The notes below the pieces were generated by a model, which saw nothing but the letters and a program-made list of their open reading frames with translations, made no database searches and was not told where the DNA came from. From NCBI RefSeq assembly GCF_030159255.1, contig NZ_BSCT01000040.1, forward strand, positions 1-64,000: DNA of 64,000 nucleotides. The letters run 5' to 3'. The first letter of the stretch is position 1; each line of letters starts with the position of its first letter. Below, one piece after another: positions 8,578-17,037 of this stretch. The translations under genes were made by a program, and so were the position numbers. This DNA is from Bradyrhizobium sp. SSBR45G (lineage in GTDB: Bacteria; Pseudomonadota; Alphaproteobacteria; Rhizobiales; Xanthobacteraceae).

Positions 8578-9468
8578 TTAGAGTTTGACGTAGGAGCGCA
8601 GGCCGACAATGCGGTCGAGCGCGATCACGACGATGAAAGCGAGCAGGATCGATACCACGGAGGCCGCGCCGATAGTGCCGTCGAGATCGAATTTCAAGTA
8701 GTTGAACAGCGTGATCGGCAGGGTCTCGCTGCCCGGCGCGACCAGGAACAGCGACACCGGAAACTGGTCGAACGAGACGATGAAGGCGAAGATCGCGCCG
8801 GCCATGACGCCCGGCTTCACCAGCGGAAGCGTCACCTCGAAGAACGTCCGTATCGGACTGGCGCCGAGATTCTGCGCGGCCTCCTCCAGCCGCACGTCGA
8901 AATTATGCAGTACGGCAAGCGTCGTCCTGACCACGTAGGGAATCGTCACGAGCGTGTGGCCTGCCACCAGTCCCCACAGCGGACGTCCGACATCGAGCAG
9001 GACGTAGGATTGGAACAGCGCAAGACCGGTGAGGATTGCCGGCAGCATCAGCGGCGACAGCATGGTGGCTACGATCAGCCGCGAGCCCGGCAGGTTGCCG
9101 CGGGCGATCGCAAGCGCTGCGGATGCGCCGAGCACGGTGGCCGCGACCGTCGTCATGGCCGCAACTTCCAGGCTGAAGCCGAGCGCATGTATGAAGTCGC
9201 GCGAGGCGAAGAACTTCTCGAACCAGCGCAGGGACACCCCGACCGGGGGAAACTGGATGAAGGGTGTCGGGTTGAGCGCGAACACGATGACGATGGCGAT
9301 CGGCGCCAGCAGGAAGATGAGGATCGCGATATTCGCCGCCAGATACAGCCTCCGTCCCCATCGGCGCGGTACCGCCCTGCCGCGGACGGCCGCCGTGGTT
9401 GTCTGAGCGGCCGAGACCGTGAGGCGAGACTGCGGTCGGGAAGCGAGGCTCGTCATGGCCGTCCTCAT
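8578..9468 (-). CDS. ABC transporter inner-membrane permease (PotC-like)
   Basis: A 296-residue permease with about six membrane helices. The EAA loop that contacts the ATPase reads EAAQNLGASPIRTFFEVTLP near residues 190-210. The ATG at 9468 is preferred over the one at 9456 because it overlaps the upstream permease stop as ATGA. An open frame extends much further upstream, but that part is the shadow of the first permease gene. It pairs with the neighbouring permease to form the channel of the importer. Confidence 0.9.
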   Translation of the reverse strand: MRTAMTSLASRPQSRLTVSAAQTTTAAVRGRAVPRRWGRRLYLAANIAILIFLLAPIAIVIVFALNPTPFIQFPPVGVSLRWFEKFFASRDFIHALGFSLEVAAMTTVAATVLGASAALAIARGNLPGSRLIVATMLSPLMLPAILTGLALFQSYVLLDVGRPLWGLVAGHTLVTIPYVVRTTLAVLHNFDVRLEEAAQNLGASPIRTFFEVTLPLVKPGVMAGAIFAFIVSFDQFPVSLFLVAPGSETLPITLFNYLKFDLDGTIGAASVVSILLAFIVVIALDRIVGLRSYVKL

Positions 9469-10340
9469 TGCAGCCCACGCTGGCCAGAAACGAGGCCAAG
9501 CACGTGATTGTAGGCGATGACGAGCGAGAGCGAGATCGTCAGCAGCACCATGCCGAGCGCAGCGGCGAAGCCGACGTTGAAGTTTGCCGAGATCTGCTGA
9601 TAGATCAGGATCGGCAGCGTCATGATCTGGAAGCCGCCGAGCAGGATCGGCGTGACATAGGCGCTGATCGCGAGCGCGAAGACGAGCAGCGAGCCGGCGA
9701 GGATGCCGGGCAGGCTGAGCGGCAGGGTCACTTCGATGAACGCCCGCCACGGGCTGGCGCCGAGATTCTCCGCGGCCTGCTCCAGCCGCTCATCGATGCG
9801 GCCGATCACCCCGGTGAGGGTCAGCACCATGAACGGCACGTAGATGTGGACGAGGCCGATGATGATGCCGGTTTCGTTGTACATCAGCTGCAGCGGCCTG
9901 GTGATCAGCCCGAACGAGGTCAGGATCTGGTTGATGACGCCCTTGTCGGACAGCAGCGTCATCCAGGCGAAGGTGCGCACGACGATGCCGGTCAGCATCG
10001 GTGCGAGCACCGCCATCAGCAGCAGCGCATGGCCGGTGCGGCTCCTGATCCGCGCCATCCAATGCGCCAAGGGATAGCCGATCACGAGCGCCGCCAGGGT
10101 GGTCCAGAGGCCGATCCGGATCGTGGTCCAGATCACCTCGAGATAATAGCTGTCGTTGCCCATGCGGGCGTAGTGCCTGGTCGTGAAGCCGACATTCGGC
10201 ATGACCACGGGATTGCCGGTCAGCACGCTCATGACCGCCATCAGCCCGATCGGCAGAAAGAAGAACAGCGCGAACAGCAGCGCGCTTGGCAGGATCAACA
10301 GCGCAAGGCTGTTGACGCGCGGCGCACTGCTGGCTGGCAT
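9465..10340 (-). CDS. ABC transporter inner-membrane permease (PotB-like)
   Basis: A 291-residue permease with about six membrane helices; the first spans roughly residues 11-36. The EAA loop reads EQAAENLGASPWRAFIEVTL near residues 187-206. Its start shares a base with the stop of the regulator gene (TGATG), so the regulator and transporter are translationally coupled. The four transport genes are complete and in the usual order: permease, permease, binding protein, ATPase. Confidence 0.9.
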   Translation of the reverse strand: MPASSAPRVNSLALLILPSALLFALFFFLPIGLMAVMSVLTGNPVVMPNVGFTTRHYARMGNDSYYLEVIWTTIRIGLWTTLAALVIGYPLAHWMARIRSRTGHALLLMAVLAPMLTGIVVRTFAWMTLLSDKGVINQILTSFGLITRPLQLMYNETGIIIGLVHIYVPFMVLTLTGVIGRIDERLEQAAENLGASPWRAFIEVTLPLSLPGILAGSLLVFALAISAYVTPILLGGFQIMTLPILIYQQISANFNVGFAAALGMVLLTISLSLVIAYNHVLGLVSGQRGLQ

Positions 10341-11122
10341 CAGGACGCCAGTCCGGTCAGCTGCTCGATGGTCTGGCCCAGCGGATCGCCGGTCATGCGC
10401 CGGAGCTTGCCGGCCATCGCGCCGAGCTCGCGGCGGACATTGGCGCGTTCGAGCTCGGTCGTCGCCTGCACCGAATAGGAGATGGCAATGCCGATCAGCT
10501 CACCGCTCTCGCCGCTCGCCAGCGCAAAGCCCTGCGAGCCGACGCCCTCGATCGCCTCGTCGGCGGCATCGGAGACGCCGGTGCGGCGGATCTCGTTCAG
10601 CCGCGCCATCAGCTCGGTGAAGTTCTGCGGCGAGTTGGCGGGGACCTTGGGATAGTCGAGCGGCACGCGGGCGCGGATGTCCTGATCCGACAGGCGCGCC
10701 AGCATCGCGCGGCCGTTGGAGGTCACGATCGCCGGCGTGCGCTGTCCGGGCGGGTTGACCACGCGTAGCGGGTTCGAGCCGGGCACGATGCGCAGCACGA
10801 CCTGCTGATAGCCGTCGAGCACCGCGATGTAGCCGGTGTGGCCGGTGCGCGCGCAGACGTCGCGCAGCTCGCGCTCGGCCGTGGCGAGCAGGTCGTCATG
10901 GGCGCGATGCAGCCGTCCCAGCTCGAAGGTGAGCAGGCCGGGGCGGTAGCGGCGGGTGTGCGGGTCCTGCTCCAGCAGGCCGCAATCGCGCAGCGAACGG
11001 AGCAGGCGCGAGGTCGAGCTCTTCGGCTTGCCGGTCAGAACCTGCACGTCGGCAAAGGAGAGGTCCGGTCGCGAGGTCGAAAAGCAGCGCAGGATGTCGA
11101 TGGCGTTGGTCAGGGCGCTCAT
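10340..11122 (-). CDS. IclR-family transcriptional regulator
   Basis: A 260-residue regulator. The N-terminal winged helix-turn-helix covers about residues 5-65 (including TGKPKSSTSRLLRSL), and the rest is an IclR effector-binding domain. The ATG at 11122 was chosen because the following residues match the usual IclR start; a longer frame to 11209 would run through the operator. It is the first gene of the importer/DUF917/HyuA operon and its stop overlaps the next start, so it probably controls its own operon in response to the imported compound. A perfect palindrome sits 14 bases upstream. Confidence 0.9.
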   Translation of the reverse strand: MSALTNAIDILRCFSTSRPDLSFADVQVLTGKPKSSTSRLLRSLRDCGLLEQDPHTRRYRPGLLTFELGRLHRAHDDLLATAERELRDVCARTGHTGYIAVLDGYQQVVLRIVPGSNPLRVVNPPGQRTPAIVTSNGRAMLARLSDQDIRARVPLDYPKVPANSPQNFTELMARLNEIRRTGVSDAADEAIEGVGSQGFALASGESGELIGIAISYSVQATTELERANVRRELGAMAGKLRRMTGDPLGQTIEQLTGLAS

Positions 11123-11135
11123 GATGATACCGTTT

Positions 11136-11152
11136 GTTCCATTTTTTGGAAC
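11136..11152. promoter_or_regulatory. Palindromic operator upstream of the iclR-type gene
   Basis: GTTCCATTTTTTGGAAC is a perfect 6-5-6 inverted repeat (GTTCCA, five T, TGGAAC), 14 bases upstream of the regulator start. Its size and form fit IclR-family operators. The position, between promoter and start codon, suits autorepression of the whole operon. Confidence 0.5.
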
Positions 11153-11275
11153 GTAGTCCCAAATTCTAGAAGCGGCAAGGTGTCTGCCGCAAGGCGAAAA
11201 TACTGGCAAGGCGATGCCCGAATGCGCGTCAGGGTGGTGGTCGCGGCGCCGGACGCTGGGAGAGCATCGTCATTC

Positions 11276-14200
11276 TCAGTGCGACGCGCTGGAGCGGATG
11301 CGGCCGACGGCGGCATCGACGCCGGTCCAGGCCGGCTTGTCCGGGGCAAACTGGCCGCGGAGGTAGGAGACGAGATCGGCGACCTGCGTGTCGCCCAGAT
11401 GGTCCTTGAACGCCGGCATGTAGCCGAGATCGGACGAGGCCGGCTTCATGACGCCGTGCAGGATCACCTGGATCAGATTGTCGGGCGTTGCGCTGTGCAG
11501 GCTGCTGTTGAGCGCGAGCGAGGGCCGGCTGCCGAACAGCGGCAGGCCGCCGACCTCGTGACACACGGCGCAGGCGCCGAGATAGAGCCGGGCGGCCGGC
11601 GACGATGCCGAGGTCACCTTGGTGCGTGCTTCGAGCTCGGCGGCCATCGCCTCCAGCTTTGCGGTCTCGGGTGAGGGCGCCTGGAAGGAGGCGAGATACG
11701 TCGCCATGGCCTGGATGTCGGCATCCGGCAGCCTCGCGAGATCCTTGACGATCGGCGCCATGGGACCGGCGGCGACGCCATGGAAGCGCGACTGGCCGGA
11801 GCGCAGATAGGTGTAGAGCTCGTGCTCGGTCCACGGGATCGGCGCGGTCGAGAGCGCGGTCAGCGGCGGCGCTTCCCAGCCGTCGGCAAAGCCGCCCGCG
11901 AGATGGGCGTTGCGTGGCTCGGCGCCGAGCGCGTTGCGCGGCGAGTGACAGGCGCTGCAATGGCCGAGGCTCTCGATCAAATAGAAGCCGCGATTCCATT
12001 GCTCCGATTTGGTCGGATCGGGTTTGAACGGCTGCGTGCTGTGAAACAGCGCATTCCATCCGGCCACCAGAGGCCGAAAATTGAACGGAAAACGCAGCGC
12101 ATTCTCCGGCGCCTGCTGCCGCACCGGCGCTTGCGCCATCAGATAGGCGTAGAGCGCCTGCAGGTCTGCATCATCGGTGCGCGCGAAATGCGTGTAGGGG
12201 AAGGCGGGATAGAGCTGCCGGCCGTCGCGGTGCACGCCCTCGCGCATGGCGCGCTCGAAGGCGGGATAGGACCACGCGCCAATGCCAGTGTCGACATCGG
12301 GCGTGATGTTGGTGCTGAAGAGCGTGCCGAACGGCGTCTCCAGCGCGCGGCCGCCGGCATTGATCAGGCCGCCATCCGCGGTGTGGCAGACCGCGCAATT
12401 GCCGAGTGCCGCGAGCGCCTCGCCGCGCGCGATCGTCGCCGCGGAATAGACCGAGGGATCGGGACGCGCGATCGGAGCGATGGCACGCCAGGGCAGCACG
12501 GCTGTCGCGACGCCGATCGCAGCGGCGCAGGCGGCGACAGCGCTGGCGACGAGGCCGCCACGTTTGGCGAACGGTTTGATCCATGTCGCCGTTGGCTTGT
12601 TCGGTGCTGGAAGGGGCTGGGGCTTTGCCGGCTCGACCTGTTCGCCGCGGAGACCGTTGAGAATGCGCTCCGGCGTGAACGGCGGCTCGCGGAAGCGCAC
12701 GCCGGTGGCATCATAGATCGCGTTGGCGATCGCGGCGGCGCTTGGCACCGACGCCGACTCGCCGACGCCGAGCGGCGGCTGATCCGGCCGCGGTAGCATC
12801 AGCACGTCGATCTTGGGCACGTCGGGGAAGGTGATGATGGGATAGGCGCCCCATTCCCGCGCCGCGACCTTGCCGCGTGCGAAGGGGATCTCCTCCATCA
12901 GTGCGCGGCTGGTCGACTGGATGACGTTGCCTTCGATCTGGTGGCGCACGCCGTCCGGATTGATCATCAGGCCGGAATCCTGACCGGCGACGACACGGGT
13001 GACGCTGACGTCTCCGGTCGTCGTATTCACCGCGACGTCGGCGATCCAGGCCGACCATGCCGCGCCATAGCCGGGAAACTTGCTGTGAACATAGAGCGCG
13101 TAGGCAAAGCCGCGGCCGTGCACGACGCCATTCTCGGGCGTCTTCTCTTCCCGCACCGGGCGCGGCGTCCAGCCGGCGCGCTCGGCGACTGCATTCACGA
13201 GATCGCGCGCGCGCTCATCCTTCAGATAGCGCAGCCGGTATTCGATCGGGTCGACGCCGGCTTCGGCCGCGAGCTCGTCGATATAGGACTCATGCGCGAA
13301 GGTGTTCGGCAGCGCCGAGACGCCACGGATCCAGGATGCGCGGACGATCGGCGCCATGTCATGCGCCGTCACGCGCATATGGTCGTAATCGTAAGGCGGG
13401 ATCGCGGTGCGGTCACCCATCTCGAAGATGGCCGGCTCCGGTGCGACGCGGCCGGTGAGCAGCAAGGCCAGGGTCGGCGCGCCGTTCGACGGATAGCGGG
13501 TGGCGAACTCATAGGCCGCGACCGAGCCGTCGGCCGTGAGGCCGCCATTGACGTCCATCAGTTGCGCTGTGCCCTTGGGCTCCCACAGATGCTCCTGCTC
13601 ACGCGTCAGCTGCACGCGCACGGGGCGGCCGACCGCGCGGGACAGCAGCAGCGCATCGGCGGTGACGTCGTCGGCGCAGTTGCGGCCGTAGCAGCCGGCA
13701 GCCTCCAGCCGGATCAGCTCGATCTGATCCTCAGGGCAGTCGATCAGCTTGGCGAGATCAGTGCGCAGGATGTGCGGGTTCTGCGTGCCCGAATAGATGC
13801 GGATCTCTCCGTCGCGATAGTCAGCCACCGCGCAGGACGGTCCGATCGAGCCGTGCATCTGATAGGGCCAAAGATAAGTCCGCCGCATCGGCTTGGCGGC
13901 GCCCGCAATCGCGGCATCGACATCGCCCTTGTCGAGCAGCCGGCGCGGTTCGGACGGATTGGCGCGCAGCGCGTTCTCGACATCGTCGAGATCGCGCAAG
14001 GTCGGCACCGGCTTCCAATTCACCTTCAGCCGCTCGGCGGCGAGTGCCGCATTCTCCTCGCGGTCGGCAACGACACCGATGAAGTCACCGATCACGACGA
14101 CATCGACCAGCCCCGGGATGTCGCGCACCGAATCTTTGTCAACGCCAACGAGGCTGGTGCCGATGAAGGGGCCGGCATCGACGCCGACATAAGGAGGGCG

Positions 14201-14815
14201 GACGACGCGGCCGTGCAACATGCCGGGAACGCGAACGTCGTGCACGTAAGTGAGCTCGCCGGTCGCCTTCGCCGGCAGATCGACGCGCGGCACCGAGCGG
14301 CCGACGACCTGGTAGTTGTCCACGGATTTGACGACGACGTCGTCGGCGAGCTCGAGGCGGATCGTATCGTCGCCGATCAGCTCGCCATAGCTGAGCACGC
14401 GATTGTCGGGACCGCGGACCAGCCCGTCCTCGATCGCGAGGTCTTGAACGGTGAGGCCCAGCTGTGTCGCGGCCCGTGCCAGCAGAAAGGCGCGCGCCTG
14501 TGCCGCGGCCTTGCGCAACGGCACGGCGGTGATCTGGATGGTCTCGCTCGCGATGGTCGCGCCCTGGTTCGGCACGATTGCGGTGTCGCCGAGCACGACG
14601 ACCACCCGGGCGAACGACACGTCGAGCTCTTCTGCGACGATCTGTCCCAGCGCGGTGCGGATGCCGGTGCCGAGATCGACATGGCCGTTGAAGGCGGTGA
14701 CGTCACCTGCCGCGGTGATTCTGATGAAGGTCTCGGATGGACCGCCGCCGACGTGGCGCTCAACGGTCAGTAAGCCGCGAAAATGACCAGCTGTGGTGGC
14801 GGCGCTATCAGCCAT
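11276..14815 (-). CDS. nicB: Molybdopterin/cytochrome c subunit of nicotinate 6-hydroxylase (NicB-like)
   Basis: A 1179-residue subunit, close in length to Pseudomonas putida NicB. Residues 1 to about 735 form the xanthine-dehydrogenase-type molybdenum cofactor domain; the late motif GVGESASVP marks the catalytic end. A hydrophobic stretch near 750-772 probably anchors the C-terminal cytochrome part, which carries three CxxCH heme sites starting at C807, C953 and C1082. The enzyme hydroxylates nicotinate at C6 and passes electrons through the hemes to the respiratory chain. Its ATG shares a base with the stop of the iron-sulfur subunit gene (TGATG). Related oxidoreductases with other substrates look similar; the neighbouring reductase and enamidase make nicotinate the best choice. 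Confidence 0.85.
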   Translation of the reverse strand: MADSAATTAGHFRGLLTVERHVGGGPSETFIRITAAGDVTAFNGHVDLGTGIRTALGQIVAEELDVSFARVVVVLGDTAIVPNQGATIASETIQITAVPLRKAAAQARAFLLARAATQLGLTVQDLAIEDGLVRGPDNRVLSYGELIGDDTIRLELADDVVVKSVDNYQVVGRSVPRVDLPAKATGELTYVHDVRVPGMLHGRVVRPPYVGVDAGPFIGTSLVGVDKDSVRDIPGLVDVVVIGDFIGVVADREENAALAAERLKVNWKPVPTLRDLDDVENALRANPSEPRRLLDKGDVDAAIAGAAKPMRRTYLWPYQMHGSIGPSCAVADYRDGEIRIYSGTQNPHILRTDLAKLIDCPEDQIELIRLEAAGCYGRNCADDVTADALLLSRAVGRPVRVQLTREQEHLWEPKGTAQLMDVNGGLTADGSVAAYEFATRYPSNGAPTLALLLTGRVAPEPAIFEMGDRTAIPPYDYDHMRVTAHDMAPIVRASWIRGVSALPNTFAHESYIDELAAEAGVDPIEYRLRYLKDERARDLVNAVAERAGWTPRPVREEKTPENGVVHGRGFAYALYVHSKFPGYGAAWSAWIADVAVNTTTGDVSVTRVVAGQDSGLMINPDGVRHQIEGNVIQSTSRALMEEIPFARGKVAAREWGAYPIITFPDVPKIDVLMLPRPDQPPLGVGESASVPSAAAIANAIYDATGVRFREPPFTPERILNGLRGEQVEPAKPQPLPAPNKPTATWIKPFAKRGGLVASAVAACAAAIGVATAVLPWRAIAPIARPDPSVYSAATIARGEALAALGNCAVCHTADGGLINAGGRALETPFGTLFSTNITPDVDTGIGAWSYPAFERAMREGVHRDGRQLYPAFPYTHFARTDDADLQALYAYLMAQAPVRQQAPENALRFPFNFRPLVAGWNALFHSTQPFKPDPTKSEQWNRGFYLIESLGHCSACHSPRNALGAEPRNAHLAGGFADGWEAPPLTALSTAPIPWTEHELYTYLRSGQSRFHGVAAGPMAPIVKDLARLPDADIQAMATYLASFQAPSPETAKLEAMAAELEARTKVTSASSPAARLYLGACAVCHEVGGLPLFGSRPSLALNSSLHSATPDNLIQVILHGVMKPASSDLGYMPAFKDHLGDTQVADLVSYLRGQFAPDKPAWTGVDAAVGRIRSSASH

Positions 14816-15297
14816 CAGTCCAGCGCCTCGAGCGTGTTGCCGGCAGCGCGCATCGCGGCGCGGAGGATTTCGACATGGGCGCCGCAGCGGCAGAGATTGT
14901 AGCGCAGCGCCTGCTTGATCTCGTCGAGCGACGGATCGGGCTTGATTTCGAGCAGCGCCTTGGTCGTCATGATCATGCCGTTGAGGCAGTAGCCGCATTG
15001 CGCGGCCTGCTCGGTGATGAAGGCCTGTTGGACGGGATCAGGCGTCTCGCGCGATCCCAGTCCTTCCAACGTGGTGACATCACGACCGATGCAGCCTTCG
15101 ATCGGGATGACGCAGGAGCGGGCGGCGCGGCCGTCGATCAGCACCGTGCAGGCGCCGCATTCTCCAAGGCCGCAGCCGTATTTCGGACCGTTCAGAGCAA
15201 GGTCGTTGCGCAGCACATGAAGCAGGGGCGTATCCGCGGCGGCCGCGACGTCATGCGCCCGTCCATTCACAGTCAGCCGAATCGTTGCTGGCGTCAT
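14815..15297 (-). CDS. nicA: [2Fe-2S] subunit of nicotinate 6-hydroxylase (NicA-like)
   Basis: A 160-residue protein with the two [2Fe-2S] centres of molybdenum hydroxylases. Plant-ferredoxin-type ligands are C42, C47, C50 and C62; the second, helical centre uses C101, C104, C136 and C138. Length matches P. putida NicA (about 157). It is the first gene of a two-gene operon with the molybdopterin subunit and is divergent from the 6-hydroxynicotinate reductase gene. No maturation protein of the XdhC type is encoded nearby. A palindrome like those at the other two nicotinate promoters lies 25 bases upstream of its start. Confidence 0.85.
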   Translation of the reverse strand: MTPATIRLTVNGRAHDVAAAADTPLLHVLRNDLALNGPKYGCGLGECGACTVLIDGRAARSCVIPIEGCIGRDVTTLEGLGSRETPDPVQQAFITEQAAQCGYCLNGMIMTTKALLEIKPDPSLDEIKQALRYNLCRCGAHVEILRAAMRAAGNTLEALD

Positions 15298-15320
15298 GCC
15301 CTTCTGCCGTCTGCTGTGAT

Positions 15321-15332
15321 ATCGTTAACGAA
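15321..15332. promoter_or_regulatory. Candidate nicotinate-regulon operator upstream of nicA
   Basis: ATCGTTAACGAA contains TCGT-TA-ACGA, the same TCGT-N2-ACGA core as the sites upstream of the reductase and enamidase genes. It lies 24 bases upstream of the nicA start codon on the minus strand, where a bound repressor would block transcription. Confidence 0.45.
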
Positions 15333-15482
15333 GTTGGGATCGTGATCGCCCCGGAACGTATCGTTTGTGTACTAACATGCAAGTGCCACGTTTCGTGTTG
15401 CAGTGCATGCACGATTTCTCGTCATTGTGCAGGGCAAACTGATCGTTTATCCGGCAATCGTGCTTTTCGTTCGCGGTGGCGC

Positions 15483-15512
15483 TTGACAGCCGGCGGAGGG
15501 GCGCGACATCAT
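15483..15512 (+). promoter_or_regulatory. Sigma70-type promoter of the 6-hydroxynicotinate reductase operon
   Basis: A perfect -35, TTGACA, at 15483-15488 is followed after 18 bases by CATCAT (15507-15512), which matches TATAAT at four of six places. The palindromic operator at 15509-15526 overlaps the -10 and the expected transcription start. Confidence 0.5.
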
Positions 15513-15526
15513 TCGTATACGAACGA
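15509..15526. promoter_or_regulatory. Palindromic operator of the 6-hydroxynicotinate reductase operon
   Basis: TCATTCGTATACGAACGA is an 8-2-8 inverted repeat with a single mismatch; the inner TTCGTATACGAA is perfect. It closely matches the site upstream of the enamidase gene, about 10 kb away. The MarR-family regulator encoded at the end of this operon is the obvious candidate to bind it. Confidence 0.6.
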
Positions 15527-15585
15527 ATTGCCGCAGGCCGCGCCGGCGGCTGCCGCCACCTCCGCTTCAAGATGGGCTTCTCTGC

Positions 15586-17037
15586 ATGGTGACTGAGACG
15601 GCGAGCGACGGTGCCGGGGACAAGATCCGCTGCGATGCCTGCCCGGTGATGTGCTACATCAAGCCCGGCGCGGCAGGCGCCTGCGACCGCTACGCCAATC
15701 AGGACGGTGTGCTGGTGCGGGTCGATCCGCATATCCTGCTGGAGCGCACGGTGTCGCATGGCGGCAAGCTGGTGCCGTTCCAGGCGAGCGGCGATTGGGA
15801 CGGCAAGATCGTCCACCAGCCGGAACTGTTCGTGACCGCGATCGGGGCGGGCACCACCTATCCCGACTACAAGCCGGCGCCGTTCATCGTGTCGTCTGTG
15901 GTCGAGGGCGTCGACATGGTCACGGTGGTGACCGAGGGCATCTTCAGCTATTGCGGCGTCAAGGTGAAGATCGATACCGACCGCTATCTCGGCCCGGAGG
16001 CGGCGACGGTGCGTGCCGACGGCGAGGCGGTCGGTCACGTCACGACCAGCGAATACGGCTCGCAGATGCTGTCGCTCGGTGGCGTGCATCATCTCACCGG
16101 CGGTTCCAAGAAGGAGGGGCGCGTCACCTGTGACGCGCTGATGGACCTCAGCAACCGCAAGGCGGTCGAGCTCACCATCGACGGCGGCGCCAGCGTGATC
16201 GTGCAGGCGGGGCAGCCGCCGATCGTGAACGGCGTCAAGGAAGAGCGCATGCGCGTCGGCTGCGGCTCGGCGACGATCGGCATGTTCGCCAAGCAGTGGC
16301 AGGGCAAGGTCGACGAGGTCGTCGTGGTCGATGACCACATCACCGGCGTGCTGTCCGAGCATCAGGCCGGCAAGCTGCTCGATATTCCCGCCACCGGCAT
16401 CAAGATGAAGGGCCGGCGCTCGACGCCGGGCCGCTACTTCCAGGTGGCGCAGCCCGGAACCGGCTGGGGCGGCACCGACATCTCCGATCCGCTCGCGATT
16501 CTCGGGCCGTTCGATCCGAAGACGGCGAAGCCGGGAACGACGCTGCTGATGGTGTCGACCACCGGCGAGCATGCCGGCTACTACGTGCTCGACGACGCCT
16601 TGAAGCCGGTCCAGCGCGACATGCCGCCGGAGCTGCAGTTCTCGGTCGAGCGCATCCAGGAGAATTGCGAGCCGGCACTGTGTACCGTGCTGTTCATGGC
16701 CGGCGCCGGCGGCTCCTTGCGCGCCGGCGTGACCGATAATCCGGTGCGGCTGACCCGTTCGGTGAAGGATGCGCTGACGCGGGTCACATCAGGCGGCGCG
16801 CCGGTCTATGTCTGGCCGGGTGGCGGCATCACCTACATGGTGGACGTCACGCAGATGCCGGCCGGCGCCTTCGGCTACGTGCCGACGCCGGCCCTCGTCG
16901 CGCCGATCGAGTTCACGATGACGCTGTCGGACTATGCGGCGCTCGGCGGCCACATGGACTACGTGCAGCCGCTCGACTCGCTGAAAGACGTCAGCAAGGA
17001 CATCCGCCAGCTGCCATGGCCGGGGCAGGGCGCATGA
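15586..17037 (+). CDS. hnr: 6-hydroxynicotinate reductase
   Basis: A 483-residue iron-sulfur protein of the 6-hydroxynicotinate reductase family, which reduces 6-hydroxynicotinate to 1,4,5,6-tetrahydro-6-oxonicotinate, using ferredoxin in E. barkeri. The N-terminal ligands C16-x2-C19-x3-C23-x9-C33 (RCDACPVMCY motif) fit a [4Fe-4S] centre. The protein is cytoplasmic. The ribosome site before the ATG at 15586 is weak, and a GTG is the next codon. It leads an eight-gene operon: the next start overlaps its stop as ATGA. Presence beside an aerobic-type NicAB is unusual in textbook terms but fits the nicotinate route reported for Azorhizobium caulinodans. The electron donor here is unknown. Confidence 0.8.
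   Translation: MVTETASDGAGDKIRCDACPVMCYIKPGAAGACDRYANQDGVLVRVDPHILLERTVSHGGKLVPFQASGDWDGKIVHQPELFVTAIGAGTTYPDYKPAPFIVSSVVEGVDMVTVVTEGIFSYCGVKVKIDTDRYLGPEAATVRADGEAVGHVTTSEYGSQMLSLGGVHHLTGGSKKEGRVTCDALMDLSNRKAVELTIDGGASVIVQAGQPPIVNGVKEERMRVGCGSATIGMFAKQWQGKVDEVVVVDDHITGVLSEHQAGKLLDIPATGIKMKGRRSTPGRYFQVAQPGTGWGGTDISDPLAILGPFDPKTAKPGTTLLMVSTTGEHAGYYVLDDALKPVQRDMPPELQFSVERIQENCEPALCTVLFMAGAGGSLRAGVTDNPVRLTRSVKDALTRVTSGGAPVYVWPGGGITYMVDVTQMPAGAFGYVPTPALVAPIEFTMTLSDYAALGGHMDYVQPLDSLKDVSKDIRQLPWPGQGA

Noticed and set aside
12941..14773. 610-codon plus-strand open frame opposite the molybdopterin subunit gene
   Set aside because: Shadow of nicB. Composition is dominated by Arg, Asp and His and no domain is recognisable.
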